This document shows, one piece after another, positions 52,122-60,744 of a stretch of DNA of 64,000 bases. Source of the stretch: Rhizobium leguminosarum. GTDB taxonomy: Bacteria; Pseudomonadota; Alphaproteobacteria; Rhizobiales; Rhizobiaceae. The position numbers were made by a program, and so were the translations under genes. The notes beneath the pieces were generated by a model. The model was not told the DNA's origin. It worked only from the letters and a program-made list of their open reading frames with translations, and did no database searches. How positions within the stretch are numbered: the stretch's first letter is position 1; the number at the start of each line of letters is the position of its first letter. The stretch is from contig NZ_LWBS01000011.1 of the NCBI RefSeq assembly GCF_001652265.1, positions 124,001-188,000 on the forward strand, read 5' to 3'.

Positions 52122-52182
52122 GGGACCTCTCCTCCTTATGTCGCGTCTGCTCTCCATCCAGCGCAAAACATAGCACGGATGG

Positions 52183-52217
52183 AAAAGGCCGCGCCGGTTT
52201 TTGAAGCCGGCGCGGCC
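52183..52217 (-). terminator. Hairpin between binding-protein and ATPase genes
   Basis: On the minus strand GGCCGCGCCGG and CCGGCGCGGCC form an eleven-base stem around CTTCAAAAA, followed by TTTTCC. It starts 13 bp after the binding-protein stop. As in the frc operon, it likely makes binding-protein mRNA exceed downstream transporter mRNA. Confidence 0.75.
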
Positions 52218-52229
52218 TGTCTGTCTTCG

Positions 52230-53219
52230 TTACTTGATCTTCGGGTTCAGCAGCGCGTCGATCTTCGGATCGGCCATATTCGCCTTGGTGACGAGGTTTG
52301 CGCCGGTGTCGACATTCTGTTCGACCTTCTCGCCCTTGGAGACGGCAAGAGCGGTCTTCACGCCGTCATAGCCCATGCGGTAGGGGTCCTGAACGACGAG
52401 GCCGGCGATCGCGCCGTCCTTGAGGAAGCCGACCGTCTTGTCGTCGCTGTCGAAGCCGATGACCTTGATCTTGTCGCCGAGCTTGTTTTCAGCGATCGCC
52501 TGGCCAACGCCCTGCGCCAGGATGAGGTTCGAGGCGAAGACGCCGACGAGGTTCGGGTTTGCCGTGATCAGGTCAGTCATCATGTTGAGGCCGGTCGTCG
52601 CCTGGCCGTCGCCATACTTGTCGGCGATGACCTTGAGCCCGGGATGCTTGGTCTTGATCTGATCCAGGAAGCCTTCGCGGCGCTGCTCCAGCGAGCCGAC
52701 GCCGGGAAGATTGGTGAGGATGACGATTTCGCCTTCTTCCTTGCCCGTCATCTCCTTGATGGCGGCGGCAAGACCGTCGGCTGCGATGCGGCCGCCCTGG
52801 ACGTTGTCGGTCGTCAGGAACGACTTGAACGCCTTGGAGTCGGCGCCGGAGTCGATGCCGATGATCGGAACCGACTTGGCCGCTTCATCGATCGGCTTGC
52901 CGAGCGCCTTGAATTCGGTCGGCGAAATGACGATGGCGGCAGGCTTGCCGGCGACGGCGTTCTCCAGAATGCTGATCTGGCCGTTGATGTCGGATTCGGC
53001 CTGTGCGCCGAGTTCCGGCACCTTGACGCCGAGATCCTTGCCGGCCTTGCGGGCGCCGGCCAGAACGATCTGCCAATAGAACGACGTCGTGTCCTTGACG
53101 ATGATCGGGATCGTCACGTCGGCGGCAAACGACGGTGCCGGCATCGCCGTGGCGATGACGGCGGCACCTGCAAGCGCAGTAAAGGCGCGGCGGGATAGAA
53201 GGGATTTCACGATACTCAT
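52230..53219 (-). CDS. Sugar ABC transporter, periplasmic binding protein (RbsB type)
   Basis: This 329-aa protein has a signal peptide (MSIVKSLLSRRAFTALAGAA, cleavage after PSFAA near residue 34). The type I sugar-binding domain includes TIPIIVKDTTSFYWQIVLAGARKAGKDLG, AIVISPTEFKALG and VPIIGIDSGAD. The start at 53219 follows GAGGAG; the open frame extends upstream to 53384 but crosses the regulatory palindrome. It leads the leftward transporter operon. Confidence 0.9.
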   Translation of the reverse strand: MSIVKSLLSRRAFTALAGAAVIATAMPAPSFAADVTIPIIVKDTTSFYWQIVLAGARKAGKDLGVKVPELGAQAESDINGQISILENAVAGKPAAIVISPTEFKALGKPIDEAAKSVPIIGIDSGADSKAFKSFLTTDNVQGGRIAADGLAAAIKEMTGKEEGEIVILTNLPGVGSLEQRREGFLDQIKTKHPGLKVIADKYGDGQATTGLNMMTDLITANPNLVGVFASNLILAQGVGQAIAENKLGDKIKVIGFDSDDKTVGFLKDGAIAGLVVQDPYRMGYDGVKTALAVSKGEKVEQNVDTGANLVTKANMADPKIDALLNPKIK

Positions 53220-53283
53220 AAAGGTTCTCCTCTCAGGGTGCGTTCTCCTCCAAATAAATCGGCCGCTGAACGCAGGCGGACGA

Positions 53284-53299
53284 TTTTTATCGATAAAAA
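53284..53299. promoter_or_regulatory. 16-bp palindrome upstream of the sugar transporter
   Basis: TTTTTATCGATAAAAA is a perfect palindrome 65 bp before the binding-protein start, followed by ACATTTG. A related sequence, TTTTTTATCTACAATAAACATTT, lies before the UxaA and GntR genes. Both may be sites for the GntR-type regulator. Confidence 0.55.
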
Positions 53300-53427
53300 A
53301 CATTTGCGGACTGAAGCTAGCCGAGGCGCAATCAAATTGCAAGAGCGCCAAAGCGGCTTTTTTTCTTTGGTAAACTCCCGCCAAGCAACTGATTTTATTC
53401 CAATACCACGATACCCTAAAATAGGAA

Positions 53428-53874
53428 TCAGGCTTGATCGACCTCGTGCGGATGGACGACGCCCTTTTTCAAAATCAGGTTGCCGTACAGCCGGAATTCC
53501 GTCGTCGCGACGATATAGGTGGCCTTGCGGGCCATCGCGTAGAAAGCAAAGCGTTCGACCGGCACGATGCGGAAATCGCCGGCGCGGCGCGTCACGATCT
53601 CCTGGAACTCGGCGCAGACCTCGGGCATCGCATCGGGATCGCCGACCACCTCCATCCGCCATGCCGCTTCCGGCACGAAGGTGTCGAGCGGCATATGGGT
53701 CAGGATGGCCTCGGCCATCGCGGTGGCGCTGACGCCGTCGGCGCGAATGACCGGCGGACCCATCGAGCCCGAGGGAAAATTGGCGTCTGATATGACGATG
53801 TCGTCGCCATGTCCCATGGTCTTCAACGCATGGAGCAGGTCGGGGCCAAGCAGCGGATGAATACCTTTGAGCAT
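53428..53874 (-). CDS. RbsD/FucU family mutarotase (fucose cluster)
   Basis: This 148-aa protein begins MLKGIHPLLGPDLLHALKTMGHGDDI, the FucU/RbsD active-site signature with His22, and ends with LYGNLILKKGVVHP. FucU converts alpha- and beta-L-fucose, supplying the anomer used by the first enzyme. It lies nine bp from the downstream end of the fucose-dehydrogenase-like AKR gene on the same strand, supporting a fucose role. It is a paralog of the frcR-linked gene at 17312 and shows similar overall length and ends. Confidence 0.87.
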   Translation of the reverse strand: MLKGIHPLLGPDLLHALKTMGHGDDIVISDANFPSGSMGPPVIRADGVSATAMAEAILTHMPLDTFVPEAAWRMEVVGDPDAMPEVCAEFQEIVTRRAGDFRIVPVERFAFYAMARKATYIVATTEFRLYGNLILKKGVVHPHEVDQA

Positions 53875-53883
53875 AATGTCTCC

Positions 53884-54906
53884 TCAGACTCGGACGGCTT
53901 CGGCGCCGAGCGGCGGCGCGACCAGCGTATAGGGTTCGAATTCGGCATAGATGTCGTCGGCAAGCCGCGGCTCGACGATCTCCATGTTGCGCGTCAGGCT
54001 AGACGCCTTCGCCGTGCCGATCAGAACCGACGCGACGATCGCCTCACGCAGCGGAAATTGCAGTGCGGGAGCAGCCAGCGGCACGCCGTGGCGTTTGGCG
54101 ATCGCCTCCATGGCACCGACCTTGGCAAGCACGTCGTCATCAGCCGGCATATAGTCGAAATGCGAACCCGGCACCGGGCCGGTGGCGAGGATGCCGGAGT
54201 TGAAGACGCCGCCGACGACGAGCGAGGTGCCCTTCTGCCGGCAGAGCGGCAGCAGTTCGGCGACGGCCGAGCGGTCGAGCAGCGTGTAGCGGCCGGCCAT
54301 CAGGATGCAGTCGAGATCGGAATGGCGCATGACGTCGAGGCAGACGGGCACCTCGTTGACGCCGAGGCCGAAGGCAGAGATTGTGCCAGACGACTTGAGT
54401 TCCTCCAGCGCCTTCACGCCGGAATCGAGAAACTGCTTCTGGTGGACCGCATTCTTCGCCGCGCCATGTGTATAGACGCCGAGATCGTGCACATAGAGAA
54501 TATCGATGCGGTTGAGGCCGAGGCGTGCATAGCTAAACTCGACCGAGCGCATGATGCCGTCATAGGAATAGTCGTAATCGGCATCGAAGGAGAGAGGATT
54601 GACATAGCTGTAGTCGGGCACGGTGCCGGTCGGCACCGGCCGAAGCAGCCGGCCGACCTTGGTGGAAAGCACGTAACTGCCATCCGGCTGGTCGCGCAGG
54701 AAATCGCCGACCCGCCGCTCGGCAAGGCCGAGCCCGTACCAGGGCGCCACGTCGAAATAGCGAATGCCGCTGTCCCAGGCCGCCTGCAGCGCGTCCATTG
54801 CCTGCTCGCGCGGGCAGTCGCGGTAGAGACCGCCGAGAGCGGCTGCACCGAAACTGATTTCGGTCACCTCCAGCTTGGTCTTGCCGATCCGTCTCGTCTT
54901 CATCAT
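53884..54906 (-). CDS. Aldo/keto reductase, L-fucose / D-threo-aldose dehydrogenase-like
   Basis: This 340-aa AKR has TEISFGAAALGGLY, YFDVAPWYGLGLAERRVGDFL (catalytic Asp and Tyr), LSTKVGRLLRP and ILYVHDLGVYTHG. These are features of the D-threo-aldose 1-dehydrogenase branch, which oxidises L-fucose to L-fuconolactone with NAD(P). GGAGG stands before the ATG. Its neighbours are a FucU mutarotase gene and a UxaA-type dehydratase gene, matching an oxidative fucose pathway. No dedicated lactonase gene is seen nearby. Galactose or arabinose of threo configuration are alternatives. Confidence 0.87.
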   Translation of the reverse strand: MMKTRRIGKTKLEVTEISFGAAALGGLYRDCPREQAMDALQAAWDSGIRYFDVAPWYGLGLAERRVGDFLRDQPDGSYVLSTKVGRLLRPVPTGTVPDYSYVNPLSFDADYDYSYDGIMRSVEFSYARLGLNRIDILYVHDLGVYTHGAAKNAVHQKQFLDSGVKALEELKSSGTISAFGLGVNEVPVCLDVMRHSDLDCILMAGRYTLLDRSAVAELLPLCRQKGTSLVVGGVFNSGILATGPVPGSHFDYMPADDDVLAKVGAMEAIAKRHGVPLAAPALQFPLREAIVASVLIGTAKASSLTRNMEIVEPRLADDIYAEFEPYTLVAPPLGAEAVRV

Positions 54907-54933
54907 TCCTCCTCACGAAGAAGCTGAACTATC

Positions 54934-54980
54934 TGGAGCAATCCCAGGAAAAGTGTGAAGCGGTTTTCCCAGGGATTGCG
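54934..54980. repeat. Short interspersed palindromic repeat
   Basis: GGAGCAATCCCAGGAAAAGT then GAAGCGGTTTTCCCAGGGATTGCG has inverted GCAATCCC/GGGATTGC ends and resembles the copies at 5966, 7388 and 17281. It lies between the AKR and UxaA-type genes. Confidence 0.6.
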
Positions 54981-54992
54981 TAAAAACAAAGA

Positions 54993-56495
54993 TTACAGCG
55001 TTGCACCCAGATGCCACGGCACGAATTCATTGTCGCCGTAGCCGAAGATCTCGCTCTTGGTCTTCTTGCCCGAGGCGGTATCGATGATGAGGTCGAAGAT
55101 CTCGCGGCCCTTGCCGCTGATCGTCGCGTCACCCGTGGCGATCGTGCCGCAATCGATGTCCATATCCTCTTCCATCGAGGCATAGAGCGCTGAATTGCTG
55201 GAAAGCTTCAGCGACGGCGCCGGCCGACAGCCGAAGCAGCTGCCGCGGCCAGTGGTAAAGGCGATCATATTTGCCCCGCCCGCCACCTGGCCGGTCGCCG
55301 AGACCGGATCATAGCCGGGCGTGTCCATGAAGACGAGGCCGGGGGCCGTGACCCGCTCGGCATAACCATAGACCGCCGTCAGCGGCGAGCGCCCGCCCTT
55401 GGCAACCGCCCCGAGTGACTTTTCAAGGATGGTCGTCAGCCCGCCGCGCTTGTTGCCGGGCGAAGGGTTGTTGTCGAGCGAGGCGCCGTGGAGCGCGACG
55501 TAATCCTCCCACCAGGCGATCTTCTCGTCGAGCTTCTTTGCCACCTCGTCGCTGACGGCGCGGCTGCGCAGCAGATGTTCCGCACCATAGATTTCCGAGG
55601 TCTCCGACAGGATCGCCGTGCCGCCGGCCGCCGCCAGCAGATCGGCCGCGACACCCAGCGCCGGATTGGCGGTGATGCCGGAAAAGCCGTCAGAGCCGCC
55701 GCATTGCAGGCCGATGATGATCTCACCGATCGACATCGGCGCGCGTTTTTCCTTGCCGACATCGGCGGCGATCTCGCGCAGCATGCCCATGGCGCGCTCC
55801 ACCGCGCGGCGCGAGCCGCCGGCATCCTGGATGTTGAAATGCCGCTTCGAGGCGCCCGCACCACTCTGGCCGTAGAGCGTCAGCTGGTTGACCTCGCAGC
55901 CGAGGCCGATCATCAACACGCCGCCGAAATTCACATGTCTGGTGTAGCCGGCGAGCGTCCGGTGCAGCACGTTCATGCCGTCGCCGGTCGAGCTCATGCC
56001 GCAGCCCTGGTCGTGCACGATCGGCACAAAACCATCGATGCCTTCATAATGCGGCAGGATCGTCCGGTTCGCCTCGTCGGCGATGGCCCGACAGACCGTG
56101 GTGGAACAGTTCACGCTGGCGATGATGCCGATATAGTTGCGTGTCGCCGCCCGTCCGTCGGCGCGACGATACCCCATGAAGGTGCGCCCCACGTCGTCCA
56201 CCGTGGCCGTTTCCGGCGCCGAATTGGCGGTGGCGGCGAGGCGGTCGTTTTCGAAATGCAGGTTGTGGCTGTGCACATGGTCGCCGGCCTTGACCTCGGC
56301 CGTGGTGCGGCCAATCGCCTGTCCGTATTTCACCACGGGTGACCCGAGCGGAATATCCGCTATCGCCACCTTGTGGCCGGGGTCGATCTTCTCACGGGTC
56401 TGAATGCCGGCAACCGTCGAACCCGGCGCGATTGCCGCCGTTGCGACCGCGACATTGTCGCCGGTCGAAAGGATGATCCAAGGCAGTTTGTCCAA
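54993..56495 (-). CDS. Altronate/galactarate dehydratase family protein (UxaA type), likely sugar-acid dehydratase
   Basis: This ~500-aa protein has an N-terminal SAF domain (GDNVAVATAAIAPGSTVAGI to AGDHVHSHNLHFEN, residues 12-75) and a C-terminal altronase core. The core shows FMGYRRADGRAATRNYIGIIASVNCSTTVCRAIADEA, HDQGCGM, GLGCEVNQ, GLQCGGSDGFSGITANPALG and GSCFGCRPAPSLKLSSN. The conserved cysteines suit an iron-dependent dehydratase. In this cluster L-fuconate dehydration is a plausible role. A TTG at 56495 preceded by AGGGAG is the preferred start; an in-frame ATG at 56525 has no ribosome site. Confidence 0.85.
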   Translation of the reverse strand: MDKLPWIILSTGDNVAVATAAIAPGSTVAGIQTREKIDPGHKVAIADIPLGSPVVKYGQAIGRTTAEVKAGDHVHSHNLHFENDRLAATANSAPETATVDDVGRTFMGYRRADGRAATRNYIGIIASVNCSTTVCRAIADEANRTILPHYEGIDGFVPIVHDQGCGMSSTGDGMNVLHRTLAGYTRHVNFGGVLMIGLGCEVNQLTLYGQSGAGASKRHFNIQDAGGSRRAVERAMGMLREIAADVGKEKRAPMSIGEIIIGLQCGGSDGFSGITANPALGVAADLLAAAGGTAILSETSEIYGAEHLLRSRAVSDEVAKKLDEKIAWWEDYVALHGASLDNNPSPGNKRGGLTTILEKSLGAVAKGGRSPLTAVYGYAERVTAPGLVFMDTPGYDPVSATGQVAGGANMIAFTTGRGSCFGCRPAPSLKLSSNSALYASMEEDMDIDCGTIATGDATISGKGREIFDLIIDTASGKKTKSEIFGYGDNEFVPWHLGATL

Positions 56496-56545
56496 TTTTT
56501 TCTCCCTGGGAAACACTCGCTGCATGGGCGAATGCGCATTGATTT

Positions 56546-56570
56546 TGTTTTTTATCTACAATAAACATTT
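56546..56570. promoter_or_regulatory. Operator candidate between UxaA-type and GntR genes
   Basis: TGTTTTTTATCTACAATAAA followed by CATTT shares TTTTATC...ATAAA..CATTT with the palindrome at 53284-53299. It lies in the divergent region, about 50-75 bp before the dehydratase start. Confidence 0.5.
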
Positions 56571-56720
56571 TCAAGTCAACGGGAATATTGATCCTGTGGA
56601 CGAGGGAGGCAATGAGCCGCAGGCGACCGGAACTAAGCTAAAGGTCGTTTGAACAAGCCCCGGTCTGTTCTGCCCTGCTTTGAAGCGGGCGGTGGACACG
56701 AGGGCGGAAAGCGGGGTCTG

Positions 56721-57620
56721 GTGGCAAGGCAGAATACGGTTTTCAAGGAAGCCTACAACAGGTATGCCGCAGCCCTGCGCAGCGATACCGCGCTGCCCTC
56801 GGAGCCGGAGATCGCCGCCCAGCTCGGCGTCAGCCGCTCGACGGCGCGCGCCATCCTGACGCGGCTCAGCGAAGAAGGCATCATCCGCTGGAACAAGCGC
56901 CAGAAGATCGTGCTGCGCCAACCCACCGACCATGACCTCTTTCCCTCCGAAGAAACCGACTCCCTGCATGATATCATCGAGCGCAGCTTCATGCAGCGCA
57001 TCCTTGCCGATGATGCGGCACCCGGCATGCAGATCAACGAGCTGGAGCTTGCCCGCGAGATCGGCACCGGCACAACAAGCGTGCGCGAATTCCTGATCCG
57101 CTTCTCCCGTTTCGGCCTCATCGAGAAGCGGCCGAACAGCCACTGGACGCTGAAAGGCTTCACCCGCGAATTCGCCCTCGAACTTGCCGATGTGCGCGAA
57201 ATGTTCGAACTGCATTCCGCCGCCGAATTCGGCCGGCTTCCCAGGGATAATCAGAGCTGGGCCGATCTTGCCGCCATCCGCGACGAACATCACGCCATGC
57301 TTGATGACATCAACCAGCGCTTCAAGGATTTCTCCGTCCTCGACGAGCGTTTCCATTTGCTGATCCACCGCGCCTCGAAAAACCGCTTCATCGCCGATTT
57401 CTACGACGCGATCGCCATCGTCTTCCACTATCACTACCAGTGGAACAAGACCGCCGCCCGCCAGCGCAACGAGCGCGCCATCCACGAACATCTGGATTAT
57501 ATTGCAGCGCTGGAATCCGGCGATCAGGCGGCGATCGAAACCGCCTGCCGCGCGCATCTGCACTCCGCCCGCCAGACCCTGCTGCAATCCCTGCCGCAGA
57601 TCGCCGCCGAAACCGCCTGA
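56721..57620 (+). CDS. GntR-type regulator with two winged-helix segments and FCD-like domain
   Basis: The protein (about 299 aa from a GTG at 56721 preceded by GGAAAGCGGGG) has a first winged HTH at about residues 5-65 (YAAALRSDTALPSEPEIAAQLGVSRSTARAILTRLSEEGIIRW). A second GntR-like segment follows (IIERSFMQRILADDAAPGMQINELELAREIGTGTTSVREFLIRFSRFGLIEKR). The helical C-terminal domain includes ELADVREMFELHSAAEFG and a DERFHLLIHRASKN FCD-type ligand pocket. It diverges from the UxaA-type gene and most likely represses the sugar cluster. The frame is open upstream to 56649 from a TTG. Confidence 0.83.
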   Translation: MARQNTVFKEAYNRYAAALRSDTALPSEPEIAAQLGVSRSTARAILTRLSEEGIIRWNKRQKIVLRQPTDHDLFPSEETDSLHDIIERSFMQRILADDAAPGMQINELELAREIGTGTTSVREFLIRFSRFGLIEKRPNSHWTLKGFTREFALELADVREMFELHSAAEFGRLPRDNQSWADLAAIRDEHHAMLDDINQRFKDFSVLDERFHLLIHRASKNRFIADFYDAIAIVFHYHYQWNKTAARQRNERAIHEHLDYIAALESGDQAAIETACRAHLHSARQTLLQSLPQIAAETA

Positions 57621-57703
57621 GCGGGTGAAGGAAACTCTGGGAACGCTGGGTCTTATGCAGCTGATGCCATCATCGAACTGCACCTTTCGGTCCGTTGCGG
57701 ACG

Positions 57704-57892
57704 TCAGTTAGCCACGACATCATTAGCGATGTCGTGGAGCTTGACCGCTGAATCTTGGCTTGCCCACTTAACTAAATTCCTCAGGTTCTTCATTCTCAGG
57801 TCAGCCTGCGCATCGTCGCAATCCTCTTCGCCCAATATCGCAAGCGCGGCCTCAAAACGCTGAAACACTTCCACTCTGGTCAATTTGCTCAT
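57704..57892 (-). CDS. Small conserved hypothetical protein, 62 aa
   Basis: The short acidic, helical protein MSKLTRVEVFQRFEAALAIL...HDIANDVVAN has no known motif, signal or membrane segment. AAGGAG lies before the ATG, and the region is not a shadow of another gene. A helix-rich pattern (FQRFEAALAILGEED, RMKNLRNLVKWASQD) suggests a small alpha-helical fold. It stands alone between the GntR and ABC transporter genes. Function unknown. Confidence 0.6.
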   Translation of the reverse strand: MSKLTRVEVFQRFEAALAILGEEDCDDAQADLRMKNLRNLVKWASQDSAVKLHDIANDVVAN

Positions 57893-58130
57893 TGTTCCGC
57901 TCCTTGTGAATCGAAGGAGGAGTATCGTCGTGAGATGGCTGATGTCACAGCCCTAGATGCGGGCCTGGCCACTTTTCCGCGTTATCCCCACTATCCGTCG
58001 ATGTAGTAGCTGTTCGTAGGCCGGATACTTTCACAATGTCGGCTCTCGCCGCGTTGCGGCCGACCTTGCCAATCCCACGTTCGACACTGGCATCACGAAA
58101 CTTTTTGATGTGTAGGCCGTTATCGCTGAC

Positions 58131-60137
58131 ATGGCCGACGCTAAACTCAATCCGACATCGGTCGACGGTACCGAACCGCACGGTGCCGATAAGACACGCC
58201 AGGAGACGGCATCGGCTGTCGAGGTCGGGCCGCCGCCAAATGTCACTGAACCCGATCCGGAGTTGACGCCTGAGGAGGCTGAGCAGGCGCGCAAGCGGTA
58301 TTTGCTCAAGCGCTTCTGGATCAGCGCGCGCCGTTACTGGGGTCGTGGCGGTGACAGGTTCGCCTGGCCGTGCTCGTTGGGGCTGTTGGCGATGATCTGC
58401 ATGAATGTCGGCTTCCAGTATGGAATCAATCGCTGGAACCGCGGGATATTCGACGCCATAGAGCGACACGATGCCGGCACCGTCTATTACCTCAGCGGCG
58501 TGTTCGTGCCGCTCGTGCTCGGAAGCGTCATCCTGGTCACCGCACAAGTCTATGTTCGCATGATGATCCAGCGCCGGTGGCGTTCCTGGCTCGCGACCGC
58601 GGTCATCGCGCGCTGGCTTGCAAACGGCCGATATTATCAGCTGAACCTCATCGGCGGCGACCACAAGAACCCCGAGGCGCGCATCTCGGAGGATTTGCGG
58701 ATTGCTACGGAAGCCCCTGTCGATTTCATCGCTGGTGTCATTTCCGCATTCCTGTCGGCCTCGACCTTCATCGTGGTGCTGTGGACGATTGGCGGAGCCT
58801 TGACCCTGCCGATCGGAGGGTTGACCGTCACCATTCCCGGCTTTCTCGTCGTCACAGCGGTCCTCTACGCCGTGATCACCTCCAGCGTGATCGCGGTGAT
58901 CGGCCGCCATTTCGTGCAGGTCTCCGAGGTCAAGAACCAGGTAGAGGCCGAATTTCGCTACACCCTGACGCATGTGCGGGAAAACGGCGAGAGCATCGCG
59001 CTGCTCGGCGGCGAGGAGGAGGAGCGCAATGACCTCGACAAGACCTTCGGCAATGTGCTGAGGCAATGGGCGCTGCTTGCCCGCCAGCACATGCGCACGA
59101 CGTTTGTGTCGCATGGGTCGATGCTGATTGCGCCTGTCGTGCCGCTCCTGCTTTGCGCGCCCAAATTCCTCGAAGGCAGCATGACGCTGGGCGAGGTCAT
59201 GCAGGCGGCGTCTGCCTTCGCCATCGTCCAGACCGCCTTCGGATGGCTGGTTGACAATTATCCGCGTCTTGCCGATTGGAACGCCTGTGCGCGGCGCGTC
59301 GCTTCGCTGATGATGTCGCTCGACGGGCTGGAGCGTGCCGAACAGAGCGACTCGCTCGGGCGCATCAAGCATGGTGAAACCGAAGGCGAGGCGATGCTCA
59401 GCCTCAACGATCTCGCCGTGTCGCTTGACGATGGCACCGCCGTGGTCACGGAAACCCGGGTCGAGATCGAACCCGGCGAGCGGGTGCTGGTCGCCGGTGA
59501 ATCCGGGTCGGGCAAGAGCACGCTGGTGCGGGCCATATCAGGTCTCTGGCCGTGGGGCGGCGGCAGCGTCGATTTCCATGCCGACAGACGATTGTTCATG
59601 TTGCCGCAACGACCCTATATCCCTTCCGGTACGCTTCGCCGCGCCGTCGCCTATCCCGGCGCCGCCGATAGCTGGCCGCTGGATGAGATCAAGTCGGCCC
59701 TCGACAAGGTGGGACTAAATTATCTGAACGACAGGATCGAGGAAGACGCGCCCTGGGACCAGACCTTGTCGGGTGGCGAAAAGCAGCGGCTCGCCTTTGC
59801 GCGTCTCCTGCTGCACCAACCCGATATCATCGTGTTGGATGAAGCAACCTCGGCACTCGATGAGAAGAGCCAGGACAAGATGATGCAGATGCTGATCGAC
59901 GAATTGCCCGAGGTCACCATCATCAGCGTCGCGCATCGCGCTGAGCTGGAAGCCTTCCATAGCCGCAAGATCACGCTGGAGCGGCGCCGGGGCGGCGCAA
60001 AGCTGGTCAGCGACATCGATCTTATCAAGCGCAAGAGAAAACCGAACCTGCTGTCACGCGTTCTGGAGAACCGCCGCTCCCCACCGAAAGGCAGCACGAC
60101 CGCGAGTAATGCGCCGCAGCCTCAGAACGGAAAATGA
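58131..60137 (+). CDS. ABC transporter with SbmA/BacA-like membrane domain fused to ATPase (YddA/BclA type)
   Basis: This 668-aa protein has a ~55-residue polar N-terminus and an ABC_membrane_2 domain with about six helices (NVGFQYGINRWNRGIFDAIERHD, RMMIQRRWRSWLATAVIARWLANGRYYQLNL, NPEARISEDLRIATEAPVDF). A nucleotide-binding domain follows: VAGESGSGKST, TLSGGEKQRLAFARLLL, IIVLDEATSALDE. The membrane part is of the SbmA/BacA superfamily; fused forms include YddA, BclA of Bradyrhizobium and mycobacterial Rv1819c, which import peptides or corrinoids. It is monocistronic. A lysine/arginine-rich tail ends the protein. Role in peptide uptake or symbiosis is inference. Confidence 0.87.
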   Translation: MADAKLNPTSVDGTEPHGADKTRQETASAVEVGPPPNVTEPDPELTPEEAEQARKRYLLKRFWISARRYWGRGGDRFAWPCSLGLLAMICMNVGFQYGINRWNRGIFDAIERHDAGTVYYLSGVFVPLVLGSVILVTAQVYVRMMIQRRWRSWLATAVIARWLANGRYYQLNLIGGDHKNPEARISEDLRIATEAPVDFIAGVISAFLSASTFIVVLWTIGGALTLPIGGLTVTIPGFLVVTAVLYAVITSSVIAVIGRHFVQVSEVKNQVEAEFRYTLTHVRENGESIALLGGEEEERNDLDKTFGNVLRQWALLARQHMRTTFVSHGSMLIAPVVPLLLCAPKFLEGSMTLGEVMQAASAFAIVQTAFGWLVDNYPRLADWNACARRVASLMMSLDGLERAEQSDSLGRIKHGETEGEAMLSLNDLAVSLDDGTAVVTETRVEIEPGERVLVAGESGSGKSTLVRAISGLWPWGGGSVDFHADRRLFMLPQRPYIPSGTLRRAVAYPGAADSWPLDEIKSALDKVGLNYLNDRIEEDAPWDQTLSGGEKQRLAFARLLLHQPDIIVLDEATSALDEKSQDKMMQMLIDELPEVTIISVAHRAELEAFHSRKITLERRRGGAKLVSDIDLIKRKRKPNLLSRVLENRRSPPKGSTTASNAPQPQNGK

Positions 60138-60160
60138 AGTCGGCTTGGTCACAAAACGCA

Positions 60161-60619
60161 TCAATCGCGTAAGGAAGACTCTGCGCTCGCAATCTGATCC
60201 AGGTTTTCGATCAGCCGCTTGAGCAGATCGGCAAGTTGTCCCGCTTCCGCATCCGTGAAGCCGGTCAATGCCTCACGATTGCCCAGGAACAAGGCTGTGA
60301 TTGCCTCAGGCATGCGTTCCTGCGCGGGTTTCGTCAGCACGATGCGGCTGCTGCGGCCGTCAGCCGGGTCGGGTGTGCGCTCAATCAAGCCATCCCTCTC
60401 CATGCGTGCGAGCATCTGCGCCATCGGCGGTTGCTCGACCCTGGCAAAGCGGGCGAGGTCGCGCTGCGTGCTGGCCTTGCCATCGTGCAGCGCCACCAGG
60501 ACAGGCAACTGGCCGACACCGAAGCCGAGCGGCTTAAGGCGTGACTCGCTGAGGCGGACAAACCCCCGCGCCGCAAGGCTGATGAGATGCCCCGGCGTTG
60601 AAAGCACGTCTTCATTCAT
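60161..60619 (-). CDS. MarR family transcriptional regulator
   Basis: This 152-aa regulator has the MarR winged HTH: LPVLVALHDGKASTQRDLARFARVEQPPMAQMLARMERDGLIERTPDPADGRSSRIVLTKPA (about residues 38-98), including the wing DPADGRSSRI. The terminal helices form the dimer interface. It diverges from an NTF2-like gene across a near-palindromic operator. Such pairs often respond to small aromatics or electrophiles. Confidence 0.88.
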   Translation of the reverse strand: MNEDVLSTPGHLISLAARGFVRLSESRLKPLGFGVGQLPVLVALHDGKASTQRDLARFARVEQPPMAQMLARMERDGLIERTPDPADGRSSRIVLTKPAQERMPEAITALFLGNREALTGFTDAEAGQLADLLKRLIENLDQIASAESSLRD

Positions 60620-60648
60620 TCCGTTCCCCTTGCCTGCACTTGACCGCG

Positions 60649-60672
60649 AGATATATATGTACGTATGTATCT
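60649..60672. promoter_or_regulatory. Near-palindromic MarR operator candidate
   Basis: AGATATATATGT and ACGTATGTATCT form an imperfect 24-bp inverted repeat (outer AGATA/TATCT exact) centred between the divergent MarR and NTF2-like genes, 30 bp from the MarR start. Confidence 0.55.
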
Positions 60673-60744
60673 TGATGTGCGGCGTGTGACAATGTCATTT
60701 CGATGCCGCCCAGCGAATGGTTCAATCTCCATTGAGGAAACGAC

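Noticed and set aside
53089..53384. N-terminal extension of the sugar-binding protein up to 53384
   Set aside because: A good signal peptide and ribosome site define the start at 53219; the extension crosses the palindrome.
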